The notes: generated by a model not told the origin, from the sequence alone. DNA of 41,804 nucleotides from Nitrospirota bacterium (GCA_016213935.1 JACQZG010000029.1:1-41804); one strand, 5' to 3'. Shown: positions 23,960-33,985, counted from the stretch's first letter. Numbers and translations are program-made.

Positions 23960-25747
23960 TCACCCCAGCCGTTTTTTGAAATCTTCAAACTGCTTCTTCA
24001 GCTTCTCAGGCAGGCGGGCGCCGAATTTAGCGAAGTGGTTCTCAATATCCGGAATCTCAGCCTTCCACTCTTCTCTGTCGACATTCATAAGCTCCTTCAT
24101 CTTCTCAGGCGAAATATCAAGGCCGGCGAGGTCAATATCGCCGTCATTCGGCAGGAGGCCTATCGGGCTCTCCTTCGCGCCAACCTTTCCGTCAACACGC
24201 TCACACATCCATTTCAGGGCGCGGCTGTTGTCACTGAAGCCGGGCCATAAAAATTTTCCGTCGCCATTTTTCCTGAACCAGTTGACATAAAATATCCTCG
24301 GCGCCTTCGCGCCGAGCCTCTCGCCCATATTAAGCCAATGCCTGAAATAGTCGCCCATGTTGTAACCGCAGAAAGGAGTCATTGCAAACGGGTCCCTTCT
24401 GAGGTTGCCGACCGCTCCGATATTTGCCGCCGTAGTCTCAGAAGCCGCTGTCGAGCCGAGGAATACGCCGTGGCCCCAGTCAAACGCCTCAAAAACAAGA
24501 GGCACGACAGAACTTCTGCGGCCTCCGAATATGAAAATATCTATAGGCACGCCTTCGGGCTTCTCCCAATCCTTGCAGATTACAGGGCAGAGGAAGGCGG
24601 GAGCAGTGAAGCGGGCGTTCGCGTGAGCGGCAACATCTGTGCTCTGCGGCGTCCAGTCGCGCCCCTTCCAATCAATCGCGTGGGCGGGTTCGTCGCCGTC
24701 CATGCCTTCCCACCAGACATCGCCGTCATCAGTGAGGGCGCAGTTTGTAAAAATGACATTCTCCTTCAGCGTATCCATTGCCATAGGGTTGGTGCTGTAT
24801 GAAGTTCCGGGCGCGACGCCGAAAAAGCCGTTCTCGGGATTGATCGCGTATAGCCTGCCGTCAGGCCCTATCTTCATCCACGCGATATCGTCTCCGATGC
24901 ATTCGCATTTCCATCCCCTGACAGAAGGCAGCATCATGGCGAGATTCGTCTTGCCGCATGCAGACGGAAAGGCCGCGGCTATATGGTATTGCCTCCCCTC
25001 CGGATTCGTGAGCCTGAGTATGAGCATATGCTCGGCCATCCACCCTTCGCGCCTCGCGACGGCTGAAGCGATGCGGAGAGCAAGGCACTTCTTCCCGAGG
25101 AGCGCGTTGCCGCCGTACCCCGAACCGTATGACCATATAAGGCTCTCTTCGGGAAAATGGCTTATATATTTTTTATCTATCGGGGCGCAGGGCCATTTAC
25201 TGTCCTTCTGCCCCTTCTCAAGAGGGGCGCCTATTGAGTGAAGGCAGGGAATGAAATCGCCGTCGGCTGAAAGAAGGTCAAGCACCTTATCGCTTACGCG
25301 CGTCATGATATGCATATTCACGACGACATAAGGGCTGTCGGATATTTCTATGCCGATTTTTGAGATCGGTGAGCCTATCGGCCCCATCGAAAAGGGAATA
25401 ACATACATGGTTCTTCCCCTCATACACCCGTCATAGAGGCCTTTCATTTTCTTCTTAAGCTCAGCAGGGTCAATCCAGTTGTTCGTCGGCCCCGCCTCTT
25501 CTTTTGAGGAAGTGCTAATGTATGTGCGGTCTTCAACGCGCGCGACATCGCTCGGGTCAGACCTGAAGAGAAAACTGTTCGGCCGCTTCTTAAGAGGTAT
25601 CGCTATGCCGCCGTCGAGGAGCTTCTTTATCATTGAGTCATACTCTTCTTTAGAGCCGCTGCATATATAAATATCATCGGGCTTGCAGAGTTCAGCCGCT
25701 TCCTTTATCCATTCATTGAGCTTTTTGTTGTTGACCGAAATGTTCAT
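23960..25747 (-). CDS. pckG: Phosphoenolpyruvate carboxykinase (GTP)
   Basis: About 595 residues. It converts oxaloacetate and GTP to phosphoenolpyruvate and CO2, the entry step of gluconeogenesis. The P-loop is [14 protein letters not shown], and the kinase/guanine-site region [26 protein letters not shown] is typical of the GTP type. I place the start at ATG 25747 ([10 protein letters not shown]), with AAGGAG eight bases upstream; the frame extends to 25840 without better support. Its final codons are repeated at 22465-22495 on the other side of the toxin-antitoxin block. Confidence 0.95.
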   Translation of the reverse strand: MNISVNNKKLNEWIKEAAELCKPDDIYICSGSKEEYDSMIKKLLDGGIAIPLKKRPNSFLFRSDPSDVARVEDRTYISTSSKEEAGPTNNWIDPAELKKKMKGLYDGCMRGRTMYVIPFSMGPIGSPISKIGIEISDSPYVVVNMHIMTRVSDKVLDLLSADGDFIPCLHSIGAPLEKGQKDSKWPCAPIDKKYISHFPEESLIWSYGSGYGGNALLGKKCLALRIASAVARREGWMAEHMLILRLTNPEGRQYHIAAAFPSACGKTNLAMMLPSVRGWKCECIGDDIAWMKIGPDGRLYAINPENGFFGVAPGTSYSTNPMAMDTLKENVIFTNCALTDDGDVWWEGMDGDEPAHAIDWKGRDWTPQSTDVAAHANARFTAPAFLCPVICKDWEKPEGVPIDIFIFGGRRSSVVPLVFEAFDWGHGVFLGSTAASETTAANIGAVGNLRRDPFAMTPFCGYNMGDYFRHWLNMGERLGAKAPRIFYVNWFRKNGDGKFLWPGFSDNSRALKWMCERVDGKVGAKESPIGLLPNDGDIDLAGLDISPEKMKELMNVDREEWKAEIPDIENHFAKFGARLPEKLKKQFEDFKKRLG

Positions 25748-25868
25748 GGCTCTCTCCTTAAACATCCTCTTTTTTTTAAGTATAAAATTATACAGATAAC
25801 GATGGGAAAATTCCATTTTGAACGCCCGGAATGTTATCATTCAGAGATCATTTCTTAAGGAAAGAAGA

Positions 25869-26522
25869 TTGGACGCCTCCACACTCAAAACAGTTGTCAT
25901 ATCTGCCGTCCCGATACTGTTCGCCATAACCTTTCATGAGGTCTCTCACGGTTTTGTGGCGGACAAGCTCGGCGACCCGACCGCGAAGTTCACCGGCAGG
26001 CTGACCCTCAATCCGATGGTGCACATAGACCCTGTAGGAACGGTTCTCATGCCGATTATGCTTCTCATACTCAGCAACGGACAGTTTATGTTCGGATATG
26101 CCAAGCCTGTGCCTATCAATCCTTACAACTTCAGGAACCCGAGAAGGGATATGGCCCTCTCGGCAGCAGCCGGCCCGGTTTCTAACATCATTCTGGCAGT
26201 GCTCAGCATGCTCATCATTAAACTGATAATCATGCCGCTGTATGTTCTTATTGGCGGAGGCGAGGCATTCTTCAGGCCTCTTAAGATGATGCTTGAGGCG
26301 AGCATCTTCTTTAACGTCCTTCTGTCAGTCTTCAATATGGTGCCTATCCCGCCGCTTGACGGCGGAAGGGTTGCGGTCGGCCTGCTCCCTGACAGGCAGG
26401 CCGCGGCATATGGCAAAATCGAGCCTTATGGCTTTATAATAGTCATCATTCTTTACATGACCGGAGTTTTACAGAAACTTATCTTCCCTTTCATAATCTT
26501 TCTGTACTCAATTCTTATTTAG
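25869..26522 (+). CDS. Site-2 protease-like M50 membrane metallopeptidase
   Basis: About 217 residues. The zinc motif is FHEVSH (HExxH), and the second half site is NMVPIPPLDGGRV, whose Asp is the third ligand. Several hydrophobic spans surround them, so the active site lies in the membrane, as in the short SpoIVFB/Rv-type M50 family without a PDZ domain. I prefer TTG 25869 (AAGGAAAG upstream); an in-frame TTG at 25818 would add 17 residues. It is followed 12 bases later by trpS, a common pairing. Confidence 0.88.
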   Translation: MDASTLKTVVISAVPILFAITFHEVSHGFVADKLGDPTAKFTGRLTLNPMVHIDPVGTVLMPIMLLILSNGQFMFGYAKPVPINPYNFRNPRRDMALSAAAGPVSNIILAVLSMLIIKLIIMPLYVLIGGGEAFFRPLKMMLEASIFFNVLLSVFNMVPIPPLDGGRVAVGLLPDRQAAAYGKIEPYGFIIVIILYMTGVLQKLIFPFIIFLYSILI

Positions 26523-26534
26523 AGTGTAATAATT

Positions 26535-27521
26535 ATGCGCAAGGATAAAAGAGTGCTGAGCGGGATGCAGCCGAGCGGGAAGCTCCACATAGGAAATCTC
26601 GTCGGCGCGTTACAGAACTGGGTCAAACTGCAGGACGAGTATGACTGCTACTATTTCGTCGCGGACTGGCACGCCCTCACAAGCCAGTACGCGGACCCTT
26701 CGCCCATCAGAGAGAACGTAAATGACCTTATCATTAACATGCTCGCTTCGGGAGTTGACCCGGAAAAAGCCACTCTCTTTCTCCAGTCAAGGCTTCCGGA
26801 ACACGCGGAGCTTCACCTTCTGCTTTCGATGATAACCCCGTTAGGCTGGCTCGAGCGTGTGCCCTCATATAAAGAGAAGCAGTTTGAGATAAAGGACAAA
26901 GACCTCAACACCTACGGCTTCCTCGGCTACCCCCTTCTCCAGTCTGCCGACATACTCATGTACAAGGCGCATTATGTTCCCGTGGGCATAGACCAGATGC
27001 CGCACCTCGAGATTACAAGGGAGATATGCAGGAGGTTTAACGGGTTTTACGGAGAAGTCTTTCCCGAACCGGAAGGTTTGCTGACGAAATTTCCCAAGGT
27101 GCCCGGGGTTGACGGAAGGAAGATGAGCAAGTCATATGACAACTGCGTCTACATTTCAGACACGCCGGAAGAGGTTGAGGCGAAGATAAAGACGATGATG
27201 ACCGATCCGCAGAGGGTGCGCAGGACGGACAAAGGCGACCCCGAACTCTCTCCCGTATTCCAGCTTCATAAGATATTCTCCTCACGGGAGGAGCAGGCCG
27301 AAGTTGCGGAAGGGTGCACGACAGCAGGCATCGGCTGTATTGACTGCAAGAAGGTGCTTATCAAAAATCTTCTCAATGTGCTCAGGCCCATCAGTGAGAG
27401 GAGAAGCGAACTTCTTCAAAAGCCGGAGTATATAAACGATGTCATATCCTTCGGAACGGAAAAGGCGAAAAAGACCGCTGACGCAACGATGTCAGATGTC
27501 AGAAAGGCGGTAATGCTTTAA
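26535..27521 (+). CDS. trpS: Tryptophanyl-tRNA synthetase
   Basis: A 328-residue class I synthetase that charges tRNA-Trp. The HIGH-type motif is GKLHIGNLVGAL (15-26) and the second motif is GRKMSKSYDN. Near the end it carries a GIGCIDCKK segment with the anticodon-side C-terminal helix. Length is normal for bacteria. It is probably transcribed with the upstream M50 protease gene (12-base gap). Confidence 0.97.
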   Translation: MRKDKRVLSGMQPSGKLHIGNLVGALQNWVKLQDEYDCYYFVADWHALTSQYADPSPIRENVNDLIINMLASGVDPEKATLFLQSRLPEHAELHLLLSMITPLGWLERVPSYKEKQFEIKDKDLNTYGFLGYPLLQSADILMYKAHYVPVGIDQMPHLEITREICRRFNGFYGEVFPEPEGLLTKFPKVPGVDGRKMSKSYDNCVYISDTPEEVEAKIKTMMTDPQRVRRTDKGDPELSPVFQLHKIFSSREEQAEVAEGCTTAGIGCIDCKKVLIKNLLNVLRPISERRSELLQKPEYINDVISFGTEKAKKTADATMSDVRKAVML

Positions 27522-27581
27522 ACCGCCTGACATAACTTTTACGATATCGGATTCCAATAAATCAATTTCAAGGACAATATC

Positions 27582-28196
27582 ATGCACGAACTGATTATGT
27601 GGCTTGTCAATACTATCGGCGATATGGGCTATACCGGCATCTTTCTGCTTATGGCAATGGAGAGTTCAGTCATCCCCGTACCAAGCGAACTGGTGATGCC
27701 TCCGGCGGGTTATCTCGCTCATCAGGGAGAGATGAACGCGTGGATAGCCATCTTTTGGGGCACGGCAGGAAGCCTTGTCGGCGCTTACGCAAACTATTTC
27801 GCGGCCCATTACCTCGGAAGGCCATTGTTGCTCAGATACGGCAAATATGTCTGGATTACCGAAGAAAAATTCGCCAAGGTTGAGAAATATTTTAAGGACC
27901 ACGGCGAGATATCAACCTTCATCGGAAGGCTTCTCCCTGTTGTACGCCACCTGATCTCCCTGCCCGCGGGGCTTGCCGGAATGAATCATTTCAAGTTCTC
28001 TTTTTACACCCTTGCCGGCGCGGGCATATGGGTTACGATACTGACTTACATCGGATACTTCATAGGAGCAAATCAGGAGCTGATCATGAAGTACTCACGC
28101 CAGGCCCTCATCGGCGTAGTCGTAATCAGCGCCGTGATTATCTTTTTCTACGTCAGGGCGCACCAGAAAAAGAGGCATGGCGGGACAGCGGCATGA
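27582..28196 (+). CDS. DedA-family membrane protein
   Basis: A 204-residue integral membrane protein of the DedA/VTT group. It shows the segments ESSVIPVPSELVMPPAGYLA and FIGRLLPVVRHLISLPAGLAGM, which hold the re-entrant loops and conserved acidic and Arg residues, plus about four other hydrophobic stretches. Members support membrane-potential and envelope homeostasis; some recycle undecaprenyl phosphate. Specific transport here is not shown. It follows trpS by 60 bases. Confidence 0.9.
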   Translation: MHELIMWLVNTIGDMGYTGIFLLMAMESSVIPVPSELVMPPAGYLAHQGEMNAWIAIFWGTAGSLVGAYANYFAAHYLGRPLLLRYGKYVWITEEKFAKVEKYFKDHGEISTFIGRLLPVVRHLISLPAGLAGMNHFKFSFYTLAGAGIWVTILTYIGYFIGANQELIMKYSRQALIGVVVISAVIIFFYVRAHQKKRHGGTAA

Positions 28197-28251
28197 TGCC
28201 GGCAGGAATGCGGCCCTTCCGCGCGGTATTTCAGGAGCTTGCAATTTACTA

Positions 28252-28280
28252 TTGACTATTTTATCCGATTAATGTAAATA
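28252..28280 (+). promoter_or_regulatory. Probable promoter of cold-shock gene 1
   Basis: TTGACT (28252-28257), a 17-base spacer, and TAAATA (28275-28280). The predicted leader before the ATG at 28397 is about 110 bases, similar in style to the long leaders of cold-shock mRNAs. The ten bases TTGACTATTT recur at 34361, before cold-shock gene 2. Confidence 0.45.
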
Positions 28281-28396
28281 TCTTTAAGAAGTTTAAGGAA
28301 GTATTTGTCGTTTCCGGTCAGTTTTAAAGCGCTTGCTTTACGGTTTACAATGACATGCCTCCTTGAAGCTTCAAAATCAATAAGGAGGAGCAGTAT

Positions 28397-28597
28397 ATGC
28401 CGAACGGAATTGTAAAGTGGTTCAACGAAGCAAAAGGTTACGGATTCATTACGCAGGAAAACGGAACCGATGTCTTTGCCCATTACTCTGAGATACAGGG
28501 CGAAGGCTTCAAGACACTCGCTGAAGGCGACAAGGTCAGCTTCGAAGTCGAGCAGGGCGATAAAGGCCCAAAGGCCGTAAAGATCAGAAAGATCTGA
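28397..28597 (+). CDS. Cold-shock domain protein (CspA family), copy 1
   Basis: A 66-residue single cold-shock domain that binds single-stranded RNA and DNA and melts RNA structure. The RNA-binding motifs are KGYGFITQ and [14 protein letters not shown] precedes the ATG. It is 80% or more identical to the copy at 34495, and both have a long leader and a near-identical terminator, so they arose by duplication. Confidence 0.96.
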   Translation: MPNGIVKWFNEAKGYGFITQENGTDVFAHYSEIQGEGFKTLAEGDKVSFEVEQGDKGPKAVKIRKI

Positions 28598-28617
28598 CAG
28601 GAAAAATGTCCTGGCCG

Positions 28618-28650
28618 AAAGCAGGCTGTTTAACACAGCCTGCTTTTTTT
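28618..28650 (+). terminator. Rho-independent terminator of cold-shock gene 1
   Basis: A 12-bp stem pairs 28618-28629 with 28635-28646 around a 5-base loop, followed by a run of T. The core AAAGCAGGCTG recurs in the terminator of cold-shock gene 2. Confidence 0.95.
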
Positions 28651-28764
28651 ATTGGGAAAATCTTTTCACGGCAATGCCGTTACTGCCGATGCAGTGATTA
28701 TGCTATACTTCAAAACCATTTTATCATTTAACTTCCAAGGCGTCAGGAAAGGATATAACACAAG

Positions 28765-30450
28765 ATGAGCAGCGAGCCGAATAAAGTCATTTACTCCATG
28801 ATCGGGGTAAGCAAGTTTTACAACAATAAGCCGGTGCTCAAAGATATTTACCTCTCTTACTTCTACGGGGCTAAGATAGGAGTCATCGGATTAAACGGCT
28901 CCGGCAAAAGCTCTCTCCTCCGCATACTCGCGGGTAAAGACAAGGAGTTCAACGGCGAGACCGTGCTCGCGCCGGGTTATACAGTAGGAATGCTCGATCA
29001 GGAGCCTGAACTTGATAACAGTAAAACGGTTAAACAGATAGTCGAGGAGGGGGTGAGGGAGACTGTCGATGCCCTTAGTGAATACAACCTCATAAACGAA
29101 AAGTTCGCTGAACCTATGTCTGACGATGAAATGAATAAACTTATAGAGCGGCAAGGCAAGGTGCAGGAGAAGCTCGACGCGCTTGACGCATGGGACCTTG
29201 ATTCTCGCCTCGAGATGGCGATGGACGCCCTGAGATGCCCCGCGGGAGATACGCCGGTAAAAGTCCTCTCGGGCGGTGAAAGGAGGCGAGTGGCTCTCTG
29301 CAGGCTCCTTCTGAGAAAACCGGACATACTCCTGCTCGACGAACCGACAAATCATCTCGACGCTGAAACGGTCGCGTGGCTTGAGCATCATCTTCAAGGC
29401 TACCCCGGAACGATTATCGCCGTTACGCATGACAGGTACTTTCTCGACAATGTCGCAGGCTGGATACTGGAATTGGACAGAGGCCAGGGCATCCCGTGGA
29501 AAGGCAATTACTCATCATGGCTTGAGCAGAAGAAGACGCGGCTTGAGCAGGAAGAGAAGTCCGAGAGCGAACGCCGGAAGACGCTCCAGCGCGAGCTTGA
29601 ATGGATAAGGATGTCTCCGAAAGGCCGTCACGCAAAGGCAAAGGCGCGCATTACATCATATGAAAAACTCCTCGGGCAGGACTTTGAGAAAAGCTCAACA
29701 GAGCTTGAAATATATATTCCGCCGGGCCCGCGCCTCGGAGATGTCGTAATAAACGCGGAAAAAGTAAGAAAGGCATATGGCGATAATATCCTCGTGGAAG
29801 ATATGTCCTTCAGCCTGCCTCCGGGCGGTATAGTCGGAATAATCGGCCCGAACGGCGCCGGGAAAACGACTCTCTTCCGCATGATAACCGGTCAGGAAAA
29901 ACCTGATTCAGGATCATTCAGGATAGGCGATACCGTAAAGCTCGCTTACGTGGACCAGAGCCGGGACGACCTTGACCCGAAGAAGAGCATATGGGAGGTC
30001 ATATCGGATGGGAATGACTCAATTCAGTTAGGCAAAAGGCAGGTCAACTCCCGCGCGTATGTGGCGCGCTTCAACTTCTCGGGAAGCGACCAGCAGAAAA
30101 AGGCCTCAATGCTCTCAGGAGGAGAGAGGAACAGGGTCCATCTTGCGCGGATGCTCAAAGAAGAGGCCAATGTGCTGCTTCTCGACGAGCCGACAAACGA
30201 CCTCGACGTAAACACGATGCGCGCGCTTGAGGAGGCGCTTGAGAATTTCGCGGGCTGCGCGGTTGTCATAAGCCATGACAGATGGTTCCTCGACAGGATC
30301 GCTACCCACATTCTGGCTTTTGAAAGCGACAGCAAAGTTGTCTGGTTCGACGGCAATTACTCGGAGTATGAAGCAGCCAGAAAGAAACGGCTCGGCTCCG
30401 CCGCGGACCAGCCCCACAGGATAAAGTACCGCCATCTGACAAGAGAGTAA
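28765..30450 (+). CDS. ettA: ABC-F translation factor EttA
   Basis: A 561-residue soluble protein with two ABC ATPase domains. Walker A sites are GLNGSGKSS (42-50) and a second GPNGAGKTT. The signatures are LSGGERRRVALCRLL and LSGGERNRVHLARML. Between the domains is the charged linker that contacts P-site tRNA (LEWIRMSPKGRHAKAKARI). EttA binds the ribosomal E site and adjusts early elongation to the ATP level. The C-terminal end matches the EttA subfamily (WFDGNYSEYE). It is a single gene. Confidence 0.95.
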   Translation: MSSEPNKVIYSMIGVSKFYNNKPVLKDIYLSYFYGAKIGVIGLNGSGKSSLLRILAGKDKEFNGETVLAPGYTVGMLDQEPELDNSKTVKQIVEEGVRETVDALSEYNLINEKFAEPMSDDEMNKLIERQGKVQEKLDALDAWDLDSRLEMAMDALRCPAGDTPVKVLSGGERRRVALCRLLLRKPDILLLDEPTNHLDAETVAWLEHHLQGYPGTIIAVTHDRYFLDNVAGWILELDRGQGIPWKGNYSSWLEQKKTRLEQEEKSESERRKTLQRELEWIRMSPKGRHAKAKARITSYEKLLGQDFEKSSTELEIYIPPGPRLGDVVINAEKVRKAYGDNILVEDMSFSLPPGGIVGIIGPNGAGKTTLFRMITGQEKPDSGSFRIGDTVKLAYVDQSRDDLDPKKSIWEVISDGNDSIQLGKRQVNSRAYVARFNFSGSDQQKKASMLSGGERNRVHLARMLKEEANVLLLDEPTNDLDVNTMRALEEALENFAGCAVVISHDRWFLDRIATHILAFESDSKVVWFDGNYSEYEAARKKRLGSAADQPHRIKYRHLTRE

Positions 30451-30460
30451 CTTCTGGCTC

Positions 30461-31636
30461 TTACAGAATACTCTTTATCGCGGAGAATGCCTTTTCTATT
30501 ATATCAGGCTCGGGCAGGAAAGTAGTCCTGAAATAGACGCCGTCCTCCTGCCTCCCGAATCCGGAGCCCGGAACAAAGACAACGCCTTTCTTAAGCGCGG
30601 CGCGCACAAATTCTATATCCTTCTTCCATCTCTTTGTCTCTATCTTTATGAAGGCGTAGAACGCGCCTTTGGGCACGGGAAATGAGAGCGGAAGTTTCCC
30701 GGCCATCTTTATAAAAGTGTTCCTCCTCTCAAGGAGCTTCTTGCGCATCTCCGAGACATATCCCGGATACGACGGGTCGACTATCGCGGCGGCGGCGGCC
30801 TTCTGATATTCCCAGTTTACGGAAAGTCTCTGGTTGCAGAGAAGGAAGAAGGCGTTCTTCACCTCAGACCATTTGTCGCCGTGAAAAGCCACCCACCCTA
30901 TCCTCGCGCCCGGGTAGCTGAAATCTTTTGAGAGCGAACTCCCGTATATAAAAGGTATTTTCCCCCTGGCTATCTTCCTGAAATCTATCTGCTTGCCCTC
31001 GAGTATGAGTTGGTCATATGAGCCGTCATAGAATATGGGGACGTCGAATTCGGCGCAGAGCTTCACGGCTTCAGAAAGGTTCTTCTCCGAATAGACCGAA
31101 CCGAGAGGGTTGTTAGGGTTTATTATTACCATAGCCTTTGCCCCCTCAACTTTCTTCGCAAGATATCCGATATCTATTTGCCCATCGGCGTCATGCCTGT
31201 AAAAAACGCATTCTCCCTCAAACTGCTTAGCCTTGCTCAGGTAAAGAGGGTAAACCGGGTTCGGCAGAAGCACCTTCTCCCCAAATCCTATGAATGAGTG
31301 AAAGAAGAAGTCTATCCCCTCTGTAAGCCCGGCGACGGCAAAGACATCCCCGGGCCCGCACTTCTCGATCTTTGAGACCGTGTTCCTTAACTCTTCATCG
31401 CCTTCTGACGGAGCGTATCCGTTGAAATTAGCTTCGAGCGCTTCCTTGACCTTATCAGAGATAACCCTGAATGACGGGAAACCGTACTGGGGCGGGTCTC
31501 CGATGTTGAGATAAATCATCTTTCTGCCCTTCGCCTCTTCGCGCTTGGCCTCCATGACTATATCTCTTATGGGGTAGCTCACAACATTCATTCTTTCCGT
31601 AGGCCTGTAGGGCAGCTGCCGTTTTAGGTGTAGCAT
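30461..31636 (-). CDS. PLP-dependent class I/II aminotransferase (alanine aminotransferase-like)
   Basis: A 391-residue fold-type I aminotransferase. The Schiff-base lysine is Lys237 in SSLSKDFSYPGARIGW. Other cofactor contacts are in NPNNPLGS (Asn176) and FYDGSYD (Asp204), and the substrate-carboxylate Arg is in the C-terminal YFRTTFLPEPD. The overall pattern is nearest alanine and broad-specificity aminotransferases; the exact amino acid cannot be read from the sequence. A second possible start is Met16. It converges with ettA. Confidence 0.9.
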   Translation of the reverse strand: MLHLKRQLPYRPTERMNVVSYPIRDIVMEAKREEAKGRKMIYLNIGDPPQYGFPSFRVISDKVKEALEANFNGYAPSEGDEELRNTVSKIEKCGPGDVFAVAGLTEGIDFFFHSFIGFGEKVLLPNPVYPLYLSKAKQFEGECVFYRHDADGQIDIGYLAKKVEGAKAMVIINPNNPLGSVYSEKNLSEAVKLCAEFDVPIFYDGSYDQLILEGKQIDFRKIARGKIPFIYGSSLSKDFSYPGARIGWVAFHGDKWSEVKNAFFLLCNQRLSVNWEYQKAAAAAIVDPSYPGYVSEMRKKLLERRNTFIKMAGKLPLSFPVPKGAFYAFIKIETKRWKKDIEFVRAALKKGVVFVPGSGFGRQEDGVYFRTTFLPEPDIIEKAFSAIKSIL

Positions 31637-31839
31637 CTCATCATCCTTTTATTTGTTGATAATATTCTGCTTTGATAAACAGATTTGCCCCGAATCCTCT
31701 TCACATACTCCATGTTCAGGCCCGGTATCACGCTTACAGCCATGCCGATAAATTTAACAGAGAAGATGCAGGTTATGCAAGGGCATGATAAAATCATTAG
31801 CGAAATTGAGCTAAAGAGCGCGGCCTGCTAAACTACTGT

Positions 31840-32619
31840 ATGAGCGGATGGAAAGATAACATACATTTTGTCCTTGTCGAACCTCTGGAACCGGGAAACA
31901 TCGGGGCATCGGCAAGGGCTGTAAAGAATATGGGTTTTAAGAACCTCTGCCTTGTCAATCCGCCTGTGGAATTCCGTACAGACGCAAGGAAATTCGCACG
32001 CAACGCGCTTGATATACTTGAGCCGGCAAAAGTTTATGATTCCCTCGCAGATGCGGTTGGCGACAAGACATTCATAGCGGGAACGACCCGCAGAAAAGGG
32101 TTAAGGCGCGGCATCATGCTTCCTGCCGCAGCCGGCGCGATTGAGATCGCCAATATGGCAACGCGCAATAAAGTTGCCATTCTCTTCGGCAGAGAAAGCA
32201 AGGGGCTTTACAACAATGAAATTGATGAATGCGCATTTATGCTGAATATCCCGAGCAGTGAAGAACAGCCCTCGCTTAATCTCTCGCAAGCTGTGCTGAT
32301 TATCGCGTACGAGCTTTCAAAATGCGCGGCTGACGCTCATGATCATGCCGTGAAGAAGAAGCGTTTTGATAACACCGCTCTGCCTGAAGAGCTTCTCCCT
32401 CATGAAAAAGTTTCTCCGCTATACGAAAAGATAGCCGGTATACTCGAAATCATGGAATATGCGCCGAAAGGGGAAAGGGAGCTTCTGAAAAAGACTGTGA
32501 CAAACCTGAAACGCTTCATCGGCAGGTCCGGCCTCACTGAGAAAGAACTGAACATGCTCCTCGGATTCTGCGCAAAGGTAGAGAAGCTGGCCGCTAAAAA
32601 TCATGCCCGGCAAAACTGA
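31840..32619 (+). CDS. trmJ: tRNA (cytidine/uridine-2'-O-)-methyltransferase TrmJ-like
   Basis: A 259-residue SPOUT enzyme. Known TrmJ proteins methylate ribose at tRNA position 32. Motif 1 is VEPLEPGNIGASARAVKNMGF (split: VEPLEPGNIG, ASARAVKNMG), motif 2 is ILFGRESKGLYNNEID, and motif 3 is NIPSSEEQPSLNLSQAV. The C-terminal 80 residues form the extra helical domain typical of TrmJ. It overlaps the DOMON-like gene by 17 bases. Confidence 0.92.
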   Translation: MSGWKDNIHFVLVEPLEPGNIGASARAVKNMGFKNLCLVNPPVEFRTDARKFARNALDILEPAKVYDSLADAVGDKTFIAGTTRRKGLRRGIMLPAAAGAIEIANMATRNKVAILFGRESKGLYNNEIDECAFMLNIPSSEEQPSLNLSQAVLIIAYELSKCAADAHDHAVKKKRFDNTALPEELLPHEKVSPLYEKIAGILEIMEYAPKGERELLKKTVTNLKRFIGRSGLTEKELNMLLGFCAKVEKLAAKNHARQN

Positions 32620-33148
32620 ATTTTCGCTCATGCAATTTCCTTCATCGGCAGGCGGGCCGGACGGCTTATCCGTCACAGGCAGCATTACGCGTGATTTTGG
32701 CATAGTGTCAGTCAGCTATTTATTGACAGGCGGGCTTTCGAATATTGTCATCCCTGACATTGCGGATATCCCGCGGCGAGGAGAGAAGCTCTGGGAGGAT
32801 ACCTGCTTTGAACTCTTCATCTCTTTAAAAGATTCCGAGCCGTACTGGGAATTCAACATCTCGCCCGCGGGGCACTGGAATGTTTACCGCTTTAATAAAT
32901 ATCGCGAAGGCAAAGTAGAGGAAGCGGCATTTGATTCTCTCCCTGTAAGCGTTCAGAAAGAAGCCGGCTGCCTTCTTATCTCAATTAGGTTTGATTCCGG
33001 CAGAATAATCCCCGCAGGCTCCGCGTTAAAGGCAGGCATCAGCGCGGTCATAAGGCTCAGGGACAGCGGGGTCACTCATTGGGCATTGACGCATAAAGGG
33101 CATAAGCCTGACTTTCACATTAAGGAAAACTTCATAATTGAACTATAA
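32603..33148 (+). CDS. DOMON-like domain protein
   Basis: A 181-residue protein with the pattern RRGEKLWEDTCFELFI, then YWEFNISPAGHWNVYRFNKYR and THWALTHKGHKPDFHI, found in bacterial DOMON-like (beta-sandwich, carbohydrate-module-like) proteins. It has no signal peptide, so it is likely cytoplasmic. The ligand and role are unknown; sugar or heme binding is known for other DOMON proteins. It overlaps trmJ and precedes the DUF116 gene by 48 bases. Confidence 0.85.
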   Translation: MPGKTEFSLMQFPSSAGGPDGLSVTGSITRDFGIVSVSYLLTGGLSNIVIPDIADIPRRGEKLWEDTCFELFISLKDSEPYWEFNISPAGHWNVYRFNKYREGKVEEAAFDSLPVSVQKEAGCLLISIRFDSGRIIPAGSALKAGISAVIRLRDSGVTHWALTHKGHKPDFHIKENFIIEL

Positions 33149-33196
33149 GTTTCACGTCCTTCTTTCTCGCAGCTGACGCTAATGTATAATTAAAAG

Positions 33197-33985
33197 ATGG
33201 AAAACATCAGCGGCAAGACATACTCTCTTTACGGGGGAAGAAACAGGACAGATCTCTATTATTCAAAGATCAGGGAACTCACAGACCTCCTTCTCATGAT
33301 GTCCCCGGACAGGCACCAACTCCTCACCCAGATTCAGAAAGCCGGAGACAAGTCATTTCTGAAAAGAGCATTTGATAAGGATATGGACACGCAGCTTATA
33401 TTGTTCATAAGGAAAGTACTGAAAGACTCCCTTTCCGTTTACACTACCGGCGTCAAGAAGCATCTCAAGAGCGTGCCGTTAAGCCAGAAGTTCGACCCGG
33501 TAATAAATACTGAAGAAGAGCAGTACCACCTTTACATGATAGAGATCGAGCTTATAAACAGAATTTTCAAAGAGCCTTTTAAAAAGAGCGGATATAAATT
33601 TGCCCTCATCGCTCACTGCCTCAAAGACTTCAGGCACGGGTGCAAGTCAGTGCCCGGAGATATTGAATCTGCATGCAAAAGCTGCACAAAAGAGTGCCTG
33701 ATAAACCTCGGAGGCAATCTGCTTAAAAAATATGAAATACATCCTTTTATCTCGGTCACAATGAAACTGAAGCCGCTCCTCAGGAAGATTAAATCAAAAC
33801 ATGAAAGCGTTGGCGCGTTAGGAATTGCATGTCTCCCTGAGCTTGTTCAGGGCATGAGGCAATGTATTAAAGCCGGCATCCCGCCGATCGGCATACCTAT
33901 TGACGCAAATAGGTGCGCCAGATGGATGGAGAAGGCGCATGAAACCTCTTTCAGCCTCAAGGAACTCGAAAATCTTATAAAATAA
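33197..33985 (+). CDS. DUF116-family cysteine-rich protein
   Basis: A 262-residue protein with a DUF116-type C-terminal half: C-x2-C-x3-C in ESACKSCTKECLINLGG, GALGIACLPELVQGMRQC, and the ending GIPIDANRCARWM. Cysteines suit an iron-sulfur cluster, which I infer. The N-terminal 120 residues are helical and variable. The function of DUF116 is not known; relatives sit beside lipoate or RNA-processing genes in some genomes. TATAAT (33185-33190) lies six bases before the ATG with no clear ribosome site, so the mRNA may be leaderless. Confidence 0.85.
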   Translation: MENISGKTYSLYGGRNRTDLYYSKIRELTDLLLMMSPDRHQLLTQIQKAGDKSFLKRAFDKDMDTQLILFIRKVLKDSLSVYTTGVKKHLKSVPLSQKFDPVINTEEEQYHLYMIEIELINRIFKEPFKKSGYKFALIAHCLKDFRHGCKSVPGDIESACKSCTKECLINLGGNLLKKYEIHPFISVTMKLKPLLRKIKSKHESVGALGIACLPELVQGMRQCIKAGIPPIGIPIDANRCARWMEKAHETSFSLKELENLIK

